Shown: positions 1 to 9,592, numbered from the stretch's first letter. The stretch: 64,000 nucleotides of DNA from an uncultured Aquimonas sp. (GCF_937888285.1 NZ_CALART010000065.1:20028-84027), one strand, 5' to 3'. Notes: generated by a model not told the origin, from the sequence alone. Made by a program: numbers and translations.

Positions 1-368
1 TCGTGCTGGGCGAGCGTTTCCAGCGGCGCGGGCGGGCCCATGTGCAGGGCGTCGGCGGCGCTGACCGACGTGCTGGCGACCGGCGTCTCGATCTCGGGCT
101 CGCGCGGCGGCGTGCCGCGCTGGTAGGCGATGCGTGCCGTGCCGCCGTTGCAGCTGCCGACGATGCGGCCGACGTCGGTGGCCTCGGGCTCGACGATCTG
201 CAGCTGGTAATGGCGCACGCCGTTGGCCTCGATGCGCGCGGCGATCTCGGACTTGAGCTCTTCGCAGTCCTTGCGTGCCGTCTGCGCGTGGGCCGGTGTG
301 GTCAGCAGCCCGAGCGCGCTCAGCGCGAGGCTGGAGTGGAGGAGGGCGAGGGCAAGGCTGCGCTTCAT
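1..368 (-). CDS. DUF1161 family exported protein (3' end outside window)
   Basis: Reading the minus strand from ATG 366-368 gives an uninterrupted frame that runs off the window edge. It starts with a signal peptide (MKRSLALALLHSSLALSALG, cleavage near AHA-QT). The mature part begins CEELKSEIAARIEANGV, followed by a VVGSCNGGT-like stretch (seen as IVGSCNGGTARIAY). The Cys-EELK...I..KIEANGV pattern and the second Cys in a GSC-GG-T motif are what I know of DUF1161, a small periplasmic family of unknown function. About 122 residues are visible and the C-terminus is missing. No function is claimed beyond export. It is separated from the next gene by a REP-A cluster. Confidence 0.75.
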   Translation of the reverse strand, partial: MKRSLALALLHSSLALSALGLLTTPAHAQTARKDCEELKSEIAARIEANGVRHYQLQIVEPEATDVGRIVGSCNGGTARIAYQRGTPPREPEIETPVASTSVSAADALHMGPPAPLETLAQH

Positions 369-520
369 GGCGGGCTCGTATCCGGTGGGCGACGCGGGCT
401 GCGTCGGAACACAGGCTGCGCGCGCCAGCGGGCCGCGGCGGGGAGCGCTTGTGGCGGAATGCGGGCAGTCTCGGCGCGCGAGGCCTGCGCCTCGACCTCG
501 AACGGCGCCCCGATCGCCGC

Positions 521-772
521 ATAGGGTGGGCCCCGGCCCACCATGGCCCCGAACCTCGCCCCGGTCCCCGCATAGGGTGGGCCCCGGCCCACCATGGCCT
601 CGAACCTCGCCCCGGTCCCCGCATGGGGTGGGCCCTGGCCCACCATGGCCTCGAACCTCGCCCCGGTCCCGAACTGGATGGGCGCTGTCCCACTCAGGGC
701 TCCACATCTGCCAGGGCTGCATCAAGAACCGAGGCAAGAGTGGCGCCCCTGGTGGGCCGGGCCCCACCCTAT
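521..772. repeat. REP-A cluster: three direct copies at 51-bp spacing plus one inverted copy
   Basis: Dyads of the form GGTGGGCC-CN-GGCCCACC preceded by ATAG or ATGG lie at 521-542, 572-593 and 623-644, 51 bp apart with nearly identical 29-bp spacers. A fourth copy in opposite orientation lies at 751-772. The 369-859 interval holds no credible gene. The family recurs at more than 15 places in this window. Confidence 0.9.
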
Positions 773-859
773 GTGTGGCCACCTGCATTCGCACCCGCAC
801 CCCGAATCATCAGGGGCTCGGCCGCCAGCACCCATCAATGGCGCCACGCAGGCGACGCC

Positions 860-2788
860 CTACAGCGGCCACACCCACAGCAGCATCGGCATCGCCACCA
901 GCAGCACCACCGCCTGCACCGGCAGGCCCAGCCGCCAGTAGTCGCCGAAGCGGAAGCCGCCCGGGCCCAGGATCAGGGTGTTGTTCTGGTGGCCGATCGG
1001 CGTGAGGAAGGCGCAGGAGGCGCCGATCGCCACCGCCATCAGGAAGGGATCGGCCGAACAGTCGAGCGCCGTCGCCGTGCTGACTGCGATCGGACACATC
1101 ACCGCGGCGGTGGCGGCGTTGTTCATCAGGTCCGACAGGGTCATGGTCACCACCATCACCAGGGCCAGGGCGAATACCGGCTGGCCGCGGGCGAGGTCGT
1201 CCATCAGCACGCCGGCGATCAGGCTGGCCGCGCCCGTGCTCTCCATCGCGCCGGCGACCGGAATCAGCGCCGCCAGCAGCACGATCACCGGCCAGTCGAT
1301 GGCGCTGTAGGCCGAGCGCTCCGGCAGCGTGCGCAGCACCAGGCTGGCCAGCGCGCCGGCGGCAAAGGCCACCGCCGTGGGCAGCAGGCCGACGGCGGCC
1401 GCGGCGATCGAGGCCAGCATCACCAGCGAGGCCAGCAGCGCTTGGCGGTGATCGGGAATGCGCAGCTCGCGCTCGGCCAGCGGCACGCAGCCGGCGTCGC
1501 CGGCGAAGCCAGCGAGGGCCTCGGGCGTGCCCTGCATCAGCAGCAGGTCGCCCGGCTGCAGGCGCAGCGCGCGCAGGCGCGCCAGGCTGCGACGCCCTTG
1601 CCGCGACACTGCCAGCAGGTTGATGCCGTGGCGGGTGCGCAGCTGCAGGTCGGTGGGGCTGCGGCCGACGATCGACGCGCCGGGCAGCACCACCAGTTCG
1701 ATCAGGCCGAGTTCGGCGCGCGAGCTGTCGCGGCCGCTGTCCTCGTCCTTGGCGTCGTTCCTGGCGAGGCGCGCAGGCGACTTCGCCTTCCCGTCGGCGC
1801 CTGTGGCGCTGTCGCCGCGCCCAGCTTCCGCTGCGCCCGCCGAGGCCTCCGGCGCGCGCTCCGCTGCTTCGTCCGCCTCGGACTCGGGTTCGGGCTCGCG
1901 CTTGTCTTCCTCCAGCCGGAGCCCCAGCGCGTCCAGCGCCTTGGCCAGGCCTTCGGCTTCGGACTCGATGACCAGGATGTCGCCGACGCGGATGCGTCGC
2001 GTCGGGCTCGGCGCGTTCAGGCGCAGCTCGTTGCGCACCAGGGCCAGCACCTGCACATCGAGTTCCTCGAGCTTGGCCTCCAGCTCGCGCAGCGACTTGC
2101 CGGCGCTGCTGCTGCCCTCGGGCACGCGCGCCTCGGTCAGATAGGCGCCGCTCTCGAAGCTGTCGGCAGTGGCCTCGCGCCGCGCCGGCACCAGCCGCCA
2201 GCCGCCGAGCACGATCAGCAGCAGACCCGCCACGGCGACGGCCACGCCGACCGGGCTGAAGTCGAACATGCCGAAGGCCATGCCTGCGGACTCGGCGCGG
2301 AAGCCGGCGACGATGAGGTTCGGCGGCGTACCGATCAGCGTGGTCATGCCGCCAAGGATCGAGCCGAAGGCCAGCGGCATCAGCAGCCGCCCGGGCGGCA
2401 TCTCCAGGCGGCGCGCCAGCTGCAGGGCCACCGGCATCAGCAGGGCCAGTGCGCCGACGTTGTTCATGAAGGCCGAGAGCAGGGCGCCGAGTCCGGTCAG
2501 CGCCGCCAGGCTCAGCGTGGGCCCGGCCTGTGCCGGCAGCACGCGCCGGGTCAGGGCATCGACCGCGCCGGACAGCTGCAGGGCGCGGCTCAGCACCAGC
2601 ACGCAGGCGACGGTGATGACTGCCGGATGGCCGAAGCCGGCGAAGGCGTCCTCAGGCGCGACCAGTCCGGCCGCCACGCAGGCCAGCAGCGCGGCCATCG
2701 CCACCACGTCATGGCGAAAGCGGCCCCACAGGAACAGGCCGACGGTGGCGGCAAGGATCAACAGGATCAGGATCTGCTCGGTGCTCAT
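860..2788 (-). CDS. SLC13 (DASS) family permease with two TrkA_C domains
   Basis: This 642-residue inner-membrane protein is a probable Na+- or H+-coupled carboxylate, sulfate or related anion transporter. The N-terminal half (about 1-208) has several hydrophobic segments with the family hallmarks SAFMNNVGALALLMP and GTPPNLIV. The second repeat (about 435-642) has DLMNNAATAAVMCPIA and LTPIGHQNNTLILG. Two RCK_C/TrkA_C-like regulatory domains (about 210-295 and 350-430) sit between the halves, as in other long SLC13 proteins. Between them is a charged Glu/Ala/Asp-rich linker of about 55 residues, longer than I would expect. The start ATG 2786-2788 leads directly into the first membrane segment. 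The substrate cannot be read from sequence, and no linked pathway genes are present. Confidence 0.85.
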   Translation of the reverse strand: MSTEQILILLILAATVGLFLWGRFRHDVVAMAALLACVAAGLVAPEDAFAGFGHPAVITVACVLVLSRALQLSGAVDALTRRVLPAQAGPTLSLAALTGLGALLSAFMNNVGALALLMPVALQLARRLEMPPGRLLMPLAFGSILGGMTTLIGTPPNLIVAGFRAESAGMAFGMFDFSPVGVAVAVAGLLLIVLGGWRLVPARREATADSFESGAYLTEARVPEGSSSAGKSLRELEAKLEELDVQVLALVRNELRLNAPSPTRRIRVGDILVIESEAEGLAKALDALGLRLEEDKREPEPESEADEAAERAPEASAGAAEAGRGDSATGADGKAKSPARLARNDAKDEDSGRDSSRAELGLIELVVLPGASIVGRSPTDLQLRTRHGINLLAVSRQGRRSLARLRALRLQPGDLLLMQGTPEALAGFAGDAGCVPLAERELRIPDHRQALLASLVMLASIAAAAVGLLPTAVAFAAGALASLVLRTLPERSAYSAIDWPVIVLLAALIPVAGAMESTGAASLIAGVLMDDLARGQPVFALALVMVVTMTLSDLMNNAATAAVMCPIAVSTATALDCSADPFLMAVAIGASCAFLTPIGHQNNTLILGPGGFRFGDYWRLGLPVQAVVLLVAMPMLLWVWPL

Positions 2789-2961
2789 GCGATCAACGGT
2801 TCAGAGGTCGACGCATGCTTGCAGCTCTGGCCGCGGAGTACCAGCAGCGGACCGGATGTCGCCCCCGGTGGGGCAGCTGCGAGCTTGCGGTCGTTACCGC
2901 GGCACGCATGCGGCGCTTGCATGCGGCCGGGCTCGTGACGGCTGCAGGCGTGCGGCGTCGC

Positions 2962-3060
2962 ATAGGGTGGGCCCTGGCCTACCGTGAGCAGGACATTCGC
3001 CCCGGTCCTCGCCAGGGCGTGGCGGATGTCGAGCTCACGGTGGGCCAGGGCCCACCCTAT
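2962..3060. repeat. REP-A head-to-head pair
   Basis: A direct copy (2962-2983) and an inverted copy (3039-3060) face each other between the SLC13 gene and the 3' end of the RND pump gene. The gap 2789-3140 contains nothing else recognisable. Confidence 0.85.
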
Positions 3061-3140
3061 GGGGTGCGGGGCGATGACGACGCGTCATCAGGCCCACACG
3101 CTCGCTGCGGCCGGTTGCCGATGTGGCCGGCCGCAGCGGC

Positions 3141-6100
3141 TCAGCGCATCGTCTCCACCTCCCGCCGATGCACCAGCCGATACAGCGCTGGCAGCACCAG
3201 CAGGGTCAGCAGGGTCGAGCTCAGCACGCCGCCGATCACCACGGTGGCCAGCGGCCGCTGCACTTCGGCACCGGCGCCCACGGCCAGCGCCATCGGTACG
3301 AAGCCCAGGCTGGCCACCAGTGCGGTCATCAGCACCGGGCGCAGGCGGGTCAGCGCGCCCTGCTCGATGGCGGCATCGAGGCCCAGCCCCTGCGCACGCA
3401 GCTGGCGGATGAAGCTCAGCATCACCAGGCCGTTCAATACCGCGATGCCCGAGAGCGCGATGAAGCCGACGCCGGCCGAGATCGACAGCGGCAGGCCGCG
3501 CAGCAGCAGCGCCGCTACGCCGCCGGTCAGCGCCAGCGGCACGCCCGAGAACACCACCAGCGCATCGCGGCCCGAGCGCAGGGCCATCAGCAGCAGGCCG
3601 AGGATCAGCGCAAGCGTCAGCGGCACCACGATCGACAGCCGCTGTGAGGCGCTGATCAGCTTCTCGAAGCTGCCGCCGTAGCCGATCCAGTAGCCCGGCG
3701 GCAGCGTTACCTCGCTGTTGATGCGCGCGCGCAGGTCCTCGACGAAGCCGCCGAGATCGCGGCCGCGGATGTTGGCCGTCACCACCACCCGGCGCTTGCC
3801 GTTCTCGCGGTTGATCTGGTTGGGTCCCGTCTCGATGCGCAGCGCGGCGAGCTGGGCGAGCGGCAGGCTGCGCGGCAGGCCATCGCCGGCCTGCGGCAGC
3901 AGGATCGGCAGCTCGCCGAGCCGCGCCAGATCCGCGCGCTGGGCCTCGTCGAGGCGCACCACGACCGGTACCCGGCGATCGCCCTCGTAGTACAGCCCGG
4001 CCTGGACGCCGCCGATGGCCATGCGGATCGCGTCCTGCAGGTCGGACACGCGCAGACCGACCCGGGCCAGGGCTTCGCGGTCCGGCTCGATCTGCAGCAT
4101 CGGCAGGCCGGTGGTCTGCTCGACCGCCACGTCCTGCGCGCCGACGCTGCCCTCGACGACCTCGCGGATCGCCTCGCCGAGTTCGGCCAGCGTGTCCAGG
4201 TCATCGCCGTACACCTTGACCGCGAGGTCGGCGCGCACGCCCGAGATCAGCTCATTGAAGCGCATCTGGATCGGCTGGGTGATCTCGTAGTTGTTGCCGG
4301 GCACCTGGTCCAGCACCGCCTGCAGTTCGGCGACGAACTGCGCGCGCGGCTTGCGCGGCGTGGGCCAGTTGGCGCGCGGCTTCATCAGCACATAGATGTC
4401 GGCGACCGAGGGCGGCATCGGGTCGGTGGCGACCTCGGCGGTGCCGATCTTGGCGACCACGCGCTCGACCTCGGGCAGCGCCGCGATGCGCGCTTCCAGC
4501 TGGGCCTGCATGTGGATGGCCTGGCTCAGCGAGGTGCCGGGAATGCGCATGGCATGCAGGGCGATATCGCCCTCGTCCAGGCTGGGGATGAACTCGCTGC
4601 CCATGCGGCTGGCGGCGAAACCCGCGCCCAGCACCAGCAGTGCGGCCACGGCCACCACCGGCAGTCGCGCGCCGAGCGCGCGCCGCAGCGCCGGCCGATA
4701 GGCGCGCGAGGCCACGGACATGAGCCGGCTCTCGTGCGCCTGCACGCGGCCGCCCAGGGCCACCGCGATCATCGCCGGCACGAAGGTCAGCGACAGCAGC
4801 AGGGCTGCGGTCAGCGCCAGCACCACGGTGATCGCCATCGGGTGGAACATCTTTCCTTCCACGCCTTCCAGCGCGAAGATCGGCAGGTAGACCGCGGTGA
4901 TGATGCCGACGCCGAACAGGGCCGGGCGGATCACCTCGGTGGTCGCCTCGGCGGCCAGCGCATAGCGCTCGCGCGCCGACAGCAGGCGGCCCTGGCGCTG
5001 CTGCTCCTCGCCGAAGCGGCGCAGCGCGTTCTCGATGATGATCACGGCGCCATCGACGATCAGGCCGAAGTCGAGCGCGCCCAGGCTCATGAGATTCCCC
5101 GACACGCCGGCCTGGCGCATGCCGATCGCGGTCATCAGGAAGCTCAGCGGGATCACCGCGGCGGTGATCAAGGCCGCGCGCAGATTGCCGAGCAGCAGGA
5201 ACAGCACGGCGATCACCAGCAGCGCGCCCTCGGCCAGCGAGGTCGCCACCGTGCGCACCGTGCGATCGACCAGGGCGGTGCGGTCGTAGACCGTGGTCAG
5301 CCGCACGCCGGCCGGCAGCGAGGCGCGGATGTCCTCGACGCGCGCATCGACCGCGCGCGCCACTTCGCGGCTGTTGGCGCCGATGCGCATGAACACCGTG
5401 CCCAGCACGACCTCGCGGCCGTTCTCGGTAGCCGCACCGCTGCGCAGCTCGCGGCCCTCCTGCACGCGGGCGACATCGCGCAGGCGGATCACCGCATCGC
5501 CGCGGCTCGCCACCACCAGCGCCTCCAGCGCTTCGATGTCCTGCAGCTGGCCGGGCACCCGCACCAGCACCTGTTCGCCGAAGCGCTCGATGTAGCCGGC
5601 GCCGACATTGGCATTGCCGGCTTCGATGGCGTCGACGAGATCGTTCAGACCCAAGCCCAGGGCCTGCAGGCGGGCCAGATCGGGCGCCACCTGCAGCTCG
5701 CGCGCATGGCCGCCGATGGTGTTGACCTCGACCACGCCGGGCACGCCGCGCAGCTGCGGGCGCACGATCCAGTCCTGCACGCCGCGCAGGTCGGTGGGCG
5801 TGTACGCGCTGCCATCGGCCTTGCGCGCCTCGGGCGCGGCCTCGACCGTGTACAGGTAGATCTCGCCCAGCCCGGTGGCGATCGGCCCCATCGCCGGCTC
5901 CAGGCCCGCCGGCAGCTGGCCGCGCACTTCCTGCAGGCGCTCGGCGATCTGCTGGCGCGCCCAGTAGATGTCGGTGCCGTCCTCGAACACCACGGTGACC
6001 TGCGACAGCCCGTAGCGCGACAGCGAGCGCGTGTAGTCCAGCCGCGGCAGGCCGGCCAGCGCGGTCTCGACCGGAAAGCTGATGCGCTGCTCGGTCTCCA

Positions 6101-6275
6101 GCGGCGAGTAGCCCGGCGCCTCGGTATTGATCTGCACCTGCACATTGGTGATGTCGGGCACGGCGTCGATCGGCAGCTGGCGCAGGTTCCAGGCGCCCAA
6201 GGCGGCCAGCGCCAGCACCGCGGCCAGCACTGCCCAGCGCTGCCGGATGGCAGCGTGGATCGATGAATCCAGCAT
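3141..6275 (-). CDS. czcA: CzcA-like heavy-metal efflux RND pump
   Basis: This 1044-residue inner-membrane proton/metal antiporter of the HME-RND class is the energising part of a tripartite exporter of divalent or monovalent heavy metals. The length matches CzcA/CusA. The family motif DFGLIVDGAVIIIEN carries the two Asp and the Glu of the proton relay in TM4. The start (MLDSSIHAAIRQRWAVLAA) gives a short cytoplasmic N-terminus before TM1, and two large periplasmic loops follow TM1 and TM7. It begins 13 bp after the adaptor gene and is the last gene of a minus-strand czcC-B-A type operon. Metal specificity (Co/Zn/Cd versus Cu/Ag) is not decided by motifs I can see. The His-rich partners favour Zn/Co/Cd/Ni over Cu. 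Confidence 0.92.
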   Translation of the reverse strand: MLDSSIHAAIRQRWAVLAAVLALAALGAWNLRQLPIDAVPDITNVQVQINTEAPGYSPLETEQRISFPVETALAGLPRLDYTRSLSRYGLSQVTVVFEDGTDIYWARQQIAERLQEVRGQLPAGLEPAMGPIATGLGEIYLYTVEAAPEARKADGSAYTPTDLRGVQDWIVRPQLRGVPGVVEVNTIGGHARELQVAPDLARLQALGLGLNDLVDAIEAGNANVGAGYIERFGEQVLVRVPGQLQDIEALEALVVASRGDAVIRLRDVARVQEGRELRSGAATENGREVVLGTVFMRIGANSREVARAVDARVEDIRASLPAGVRLTTVYDRTALVDRTVRTVATSLAEGALLVIAVLFLLLGNLRAALITAAVIPLSFLMTAIGMRQAGVSGNLMSLGALDFGLIVDGAVIIIENALRRFGEEQQRQGRLLSARERYALAAEATTEVIRPALFGVGIITAVYLPIFALEGVEGKMFHPMAITVVLALTAALLLSLTFVPAMIAVALGGRVQAHESRLMSVASRAYRPALRRALGARLPVVAVAALLVLGAGFAASRMGSEFIPSLDEGDIALHAMRIPGTSLSQAIHMQAQLEARIAALPEVERVVAKIGTAEVATDPMPPSVADIYVLMKPRANWPTPRKPRAQFVAELQAVLDQVPGNNYEITQPIQMRFNELISGVRADLAVKVYGDDLDTLAELGEAIREVVEGSVGAQDVAVEQTTGLPMLQIEPDREALARVGLRVSDLQDAIRMAIGGVQAGLYYEGDRRVPVVVRLDEAQRADLARLGELPILLPQAGDGLPRSLPLAQLAALRIETGPNQINRENGKRRVVVTANIRGRDLGGFVEDLRARINSEVTLPPGYWIGYGGSFEKLISASQRLSIVVPLTLALILGLLLMALRSGRDALVVFSGVPLALTGGVAALLLRGLPLSISAGVGFIALSGIAVLNGLVMLSFIRQLRAQGLGLDAAIEQGALTRLRPVLMTALVASLGFVPMALAVGAGAEVQRPLATVVIGGVLSSTLLTLLVLPALYRLVHRREVETMR

Positions 6276-6288
6276 GGTCCGTGCTCCC

Positions 6289-7551
6289 TCAGTGGTCGTG
6301 GCTGGCGCCGGACTTCTCGATGTCCGCCTTGATCAGAAAGCTCTGCTCGACCACGACCTCGTCGCCCGCGTTCAAACCGTCCAGCACCTCGACCCAGTCG
6401 CCATCGCTGCGCCCGAGTGCGAGCGGACGGATCTCGTAGTCTTCGCCCTCGCGGATAAAGGCCACCTGCCAGTCGCGGAAGCGCTGCAGGGCCGACAGCG
6501 GCAGGCGCAGCGCCACCTCGTCAGCGCTGAGCTGCAGCGCCGCCTCGGCCGCCAGGCCCGGCCGCCACTGGCCGTCATCGACCGTCAGGGCGACGCGCGC
6601 GACCAGGCTCTGGCTGTGCGCATCGGCCTGCGGCAGCAGGCCTTGTAGCGAGGCCTCGATCACGCGGCCATCGAGCAGGCGCTTGAGGCGCACCGGCGTG
6701 CCGGGCGCGAGCGCCAGCGCCTCCGCGCCGAACACCGGCAGGTCGACGACGAGTGCATCCAGCCTGCCGATCACGAACAGCGGTGCGTCGCCGGCCATGC
6801 CGCCGAGCGCGGCGGCGCGCTCCAGCACGACGCCGTCGATCGGACTCGCCACCGTGTAGCGGCCGAGGCTGGCATTGCTCTCGATCTCGGCCAGCACCTG
6901 GCCGACGCTGACGCGCTCGCCAATGTCTGCGCGCAGGCTGCGGATCAGGCCCGGAAAGCGTGCCGACACCGCGGCCTGCGCGCTGGCCGGCAGCACCACG
7001 CGCCCCTGCGCGCGCAGGCGCTGTTCGATGGGGCCGCCGCCGACGGGCGCGACGCGAATGCCGATCTCATCGGCCGCGGCCTGGGCGATGCGTGTGCGGC
7101 CTTCGAAGCTTTCGTAGCGCCATTCGGCGCGGCGGCCTGCGGCTTCTGCGCGCACCGTGACCATGAAGCTGTGCGGCTCGCCGACCACGTCGCTGCCGAC
7201 GAGGCGATCGTTCTGCGGCCTCAGCGTGTGGGTGTCGACCTGGCCGCCGAGGCGTTCGAGCTGCACGCTCACCTGCGCGCTCGCAGCCGGCACGGGTTGG
7301 CCGTCCAGCCTGACCCAGGCGGCATAGCGCGGCGGCTGGCCGTCTTCCTCGATCTTGAGTTCCACCGAGAGGCCCTTGTCCTCGTGCAGGCGGCCGCCGT
7401 TCGGGCCCTTGGGCGCTTCGTCGGCGTGGTCGTCGTGGCCGTGCTCGTCATGGCCATGGCCGTGCGCATCGTCATGGGCGTGCTCGCCGCAGGCGGCGAG
7501 GCCCAGCGTCAGCAGGACGAGCAGCAGGGTGTTGCGTGCGGGGCGGATCAT
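6289..7551 (-). CDS. czcB: CzcB-like efflux RND periplasmic adaptor, His-rich lipoprotein
   Basis: This 420-residue membrane-fusion protein links the RND pump to the outer-membrane channel. The chosen ATG at 7549-7551 begins MIRPARNTLLLVLLTLGLAAC, a lipoprotein signal with lipobox LAAC. A strongly His/Asp-rich stretch follows at about residues 22-45 (HAHDD, HGHDEHGHDDH), a probable metal-binding tail. The rest carries an N-terminal domain and the HlyD/barrel-sandwich region (SARFPGLIRSLRADIGERVSVGQ...) with ASPIDGVVLERAAALG. The ATG overlaps the TGA of the upstream outer-membrane-factor gene by 4 bp, which implies translational coupling. An in-frame extension to 7692 is rejected because it lies inside that gene and is Arg-rich noise. 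Confidence 0.9.
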   Translation of the reverse strand: MIRPARNTLLLVLLTLGLAACGEHAHDDAHGHGHDEHGHDDHADEAPKGPNGGRLHEDKGLSVELKIEEDGQPPRYAAWVRLDGQPVPAASAQVSVQLERLGGQVDTHTLRPQNDRLVGSDVVGEPHSFMVTVRAEAAGRRAEWRYESFEGRTRIAQAAADEIGIRVAPVGGGPIEQRLRAQGRVVLPASAQAAVSARFPGLIRSLRADIGERVSVGQVLAEIESNASLGRYTVASPIDGVVLERAAALGGMAGDAPLFVIGRLDALVVDLPVFGAEALALAPGTPVRLKRLLDGRVIEASLQGLLPQADAHSQSLVARVALTVDDGQWRPGLAAEAALQLSADEVALRLPLSALQRFRDWQVAFIREGEDYEIRPLALGRSDGDWVEVLDGLNAGDEVVVEQSFLIKADIEKSGASHDH

Positions 7552-8813
7552 CGGGCGTCTCCGGCATGCGCGCCGGTGCCGAAAGGCTCGGCGGTCAGGC
7601 GCTGCAGTTCGATCAGGGCGCGCTGCGCCTCGGCGCGCGCGGCGAGCAGGTCCATGCGGGTGGCGAGCACCGCGTTCTGCAGGCTGGCCCACTCCAGCCA
7701 GGACAGCGCACCGCTGCGATAGGCCCGGGCCGCGCTGTCGGCGGCGCGCTGCTGGGCCGGCAGCACGCGACGCTCCAGGCCGTCCGCGCGGGCGCTGTGG
7801 CGCTGCGCCAGGTCGAGCGCGGCGAGGGCCAGGGCTTCGAGCCGTAGCGCTTCGGCGGCGCGCGCGCTGTCGAGCGCGGCCAGCTCGGCGTCTGCCGCGG
7901 CAAGGCCCGGCTGCGCGCGGCGCGCAGCCCTCAGCGGCAGCGAGAGGCCCGCCACGAGCGCGGTATCGCGTCCGTCCTGCAGGCGGCGCAGGCCGAGCTG
8001 CCAGTCGAGGTCGAAGCTCGCCGCGGTGCGCGCGAGCTGAAGCTGGGCTTCGGCCAGCCGCTGCTGGTCGGCGAAGGCGCGCAGCTCCGGCGTGCGCTGC
8101 AGGAGATCGCGCAGCGCGGTAGGCGAGGGCAGGGCGGGTGAGCGCGCGGGCAGGCTGGCGAGGTCGGGTATCGCGTCGCTGTCCGTTTCGCCCCAGAGCA
8201 ATGCCAGGCGCTGCCAGGCTGCGGCCTCGGCCTGCGCGCGCGCTTCGATCTCGATCTCGATCGCGATCACCGCGCTGTCGGCGGCGAGTGCTGCCGTCTC
8301 GGGCTCGGCGCCGCGCTGGAAGCGCTCGCGCGCCGCACGGGCGACGTCGCGTCGTGCCTCAAGCTCGGCCTGCAGCAGGGGCGCGCGGTCCTGCCATTCG
8401 GCCAGCTCCAGATAGCGCCGCGCGACTTCGGCCAGCAGGTCGAGCTCAGCGGCCGCACGCTGCAGGCCCAGCGCATCGAGGCGGCTCGCCGCCAGCGCGC
8501 GGCGCGCTTCGCGCTTGCCGCCGCGCTCCAGCACGCCGGCCAGGCTGAGCGTCAGTTCGGCCCCCGAAAAGCCGGCGAGCGAACCGCTGCCGGGTGCGTT
8601 CTCCAGTTCGGCGGCCAGCCGCAGCGGCGGCGCTTGCGCGGCGAGTTCAATGTCGGCGTTCAGTGCGGCCGTTCGCGCGGCATAGGCGCGCAGTTCGGGG
8701 TGGTTGTGGATGACGCGGTCGAGCGCATCATCGAGGCTGAGTTCAGACGCAGCGGGCGCGGCCAGCGCCGGCCACGCGGCAACGACCGCGAACGCGGTCC
8801 ACAGCAATCGCAT
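7548..8813 (-). CDS. czcC: CzcC-like outer-membrane efflux channel (TolC family)
   Basis: This 421-residue outer-membrane factor completes the tripartite metal efflux system. ATG 8811-8813 starts a clear signal peptide (MRLLWTAFAVVAAWPALAA). The mature protein begins SELSLDDALDRVIHNHPELRA, the usual OEP opening, and continues with two Ala/Leu/Arg-rich helical repeats (about 40-200 and 230-410) typical of the TolC trunk. An upstream in-frame extension to 8942 has no signal peptide and is not used. Its stop overlaps the adaptor start (ATGA). It lies 129 bp downstream of the small His-rich gene. Confidence 0.9.
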   Translation of the reverse strand: MRLLWTAFAVVAAWPALAAPAASELSLDDALDRVIHNHPELRAYAARTAALNADIELAAQAPPLRLAAELENAPGSGSLAGFSGAELTLSLAGVLERGGKREARRALAASRLDALGLQRAAAELDLLAEVARRYLELAEWQDRAPLLQAELEARRDVARAARERFQRGAEPETAALAADSAVIAIEIEIEARAQAEAAAWQRLALLWGETDSDAIPDLASLPARSPALPSPTALRDLLQRTPELRAFADQQRLAEAQLQLARTAASFDLDWQLGLRRLQDGRDTALVAGLSLPLRAARRAQPGLAAADAELAALDSARAAEALRLEALALAALDLAQRHSARADGLERRVLPAQQRAADSAARAYRSGALSWLEWASLQNAVLATRMDLLAARAEAQRALIELQRLTAEPFGTGAHAGDAR

Positions 8814-8942
8814 GGGAATCTCCGAAAGGGGTGTGTGCTGCCGACGCCGATAGGCGGCGAAGGCCCGGAGCGGTACGCGGGTCATCCCCCGCGCTGCAGG
8901 CCTCGCGACGAGGCGACAGCGCGCGGCGATGCCGGCACGCAC

Positions 8943-9329
8943 TCAGCCGATCGGAGGACGCAGCAGGCTGTCGAGGCGCGGGTTCGGCGAGGCGGCGATC
9001 GCCGCGGGCACGGGAGCCACAGGCGCCAGCACGGCGGGCGCGGCGGGCAGCAGCGGGCTGGGCGCGAAGCTCTGCGCGCAGCAGCTCAGCTCATGGGCCA
9101 GCAGGTGCACGAAGCCGTCCCAGCTGTCGTCGCCGTGCTCGGCGTCGGCATGCACATGGGCGTGATGGGCCTCATGATCCTGCGCCCAGTGCGCGCTTTG
9201 CAGGCCCATGTCCAGCGCATCCACCGCCACATGCGCCGACGCGAAGGCGCCCAGCGCAGGAAACAGCGCCGCCCACAGCGCGAGGGCCAGGCAGACGAGG
9301 CGCAGCAGCGTGGGCGTGGGCAGGCGCAT
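8943..9329 (-). CDS. Small His-rich exported protein heading the czc operon (CzcI-like position)
   Basis: This 128-residue protein begins with a hydrophobic signal (MRLPTPTLLRLVCLALALW, AAL...ASA). A central His/Asp cluster follows (HWAQDHEAHHAHVHADAEHGDD), with a CC pair at about residues 83-84 and a Pro/Ala-rich tail. I do not recognise a named domain. The position at the front of a czcC-B-A operon and the metal-ligand-rich core suggest a periplasmic metal-binding or metal-sensing role like that proposed for CzcI. That is inference from context. The reading frame is coherent from signal to stop and runs in operon direction. Confidence 0.65.
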   Translation of the reverse strand: MRLPTPTLLRLVCLALALWAALFPALGAFASAHVAVDALDMGLQSAHWAQDHEAHHAHVHADAEHGDDSWDGFVHLLAHELSCCAQSFAPSPLLPAAPAVLAPVAPVPAAIAASPNPRLDSLLRPPIG

Positions 9330-9503
9330 GGTCCGTGAGTGTAGCGGGCCGGGCGGAGCCGAGCGATGGCGTCGGTGCGCGGAGTACAGCCAGCCAGCCG
9401 GCGCGCAGGACGGTCGCGGGCCGCTTCGCCCGCTGCTGGACCTGGGACTCGTGCCGAAGTGGCGCCCACGATGGCGTCGAACGTGCGGCGGAGTCTAGCC
9501 CAT

Positions 9504-9592
9504 GGTGGGCCAGGGCCTACCCTATGCCGCGCGTCCCTGATTCTGGTCGTGCGCGCGCCAGCGGCAGGCCATGGGGTGGGCCCTGGCCCACC
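9504..9592. repeat. REP-A pair in opposite orientations
   Basis: An inverted copy (9504-9525) is followed by a direct copy (9571-9592) in the 9330-9737 gap upstream of the czc operon and downstream of the GntR gene. No gene is seen in that gap. Confidence 0.85.

Noticed and set aside
275..2938. 887-residue open frame on the plus strand
   Set aside because: It is antisense to the SLC13 gene, is His/Gln/Arg-rich with no domain, and is explained by high-GC shadow coding.
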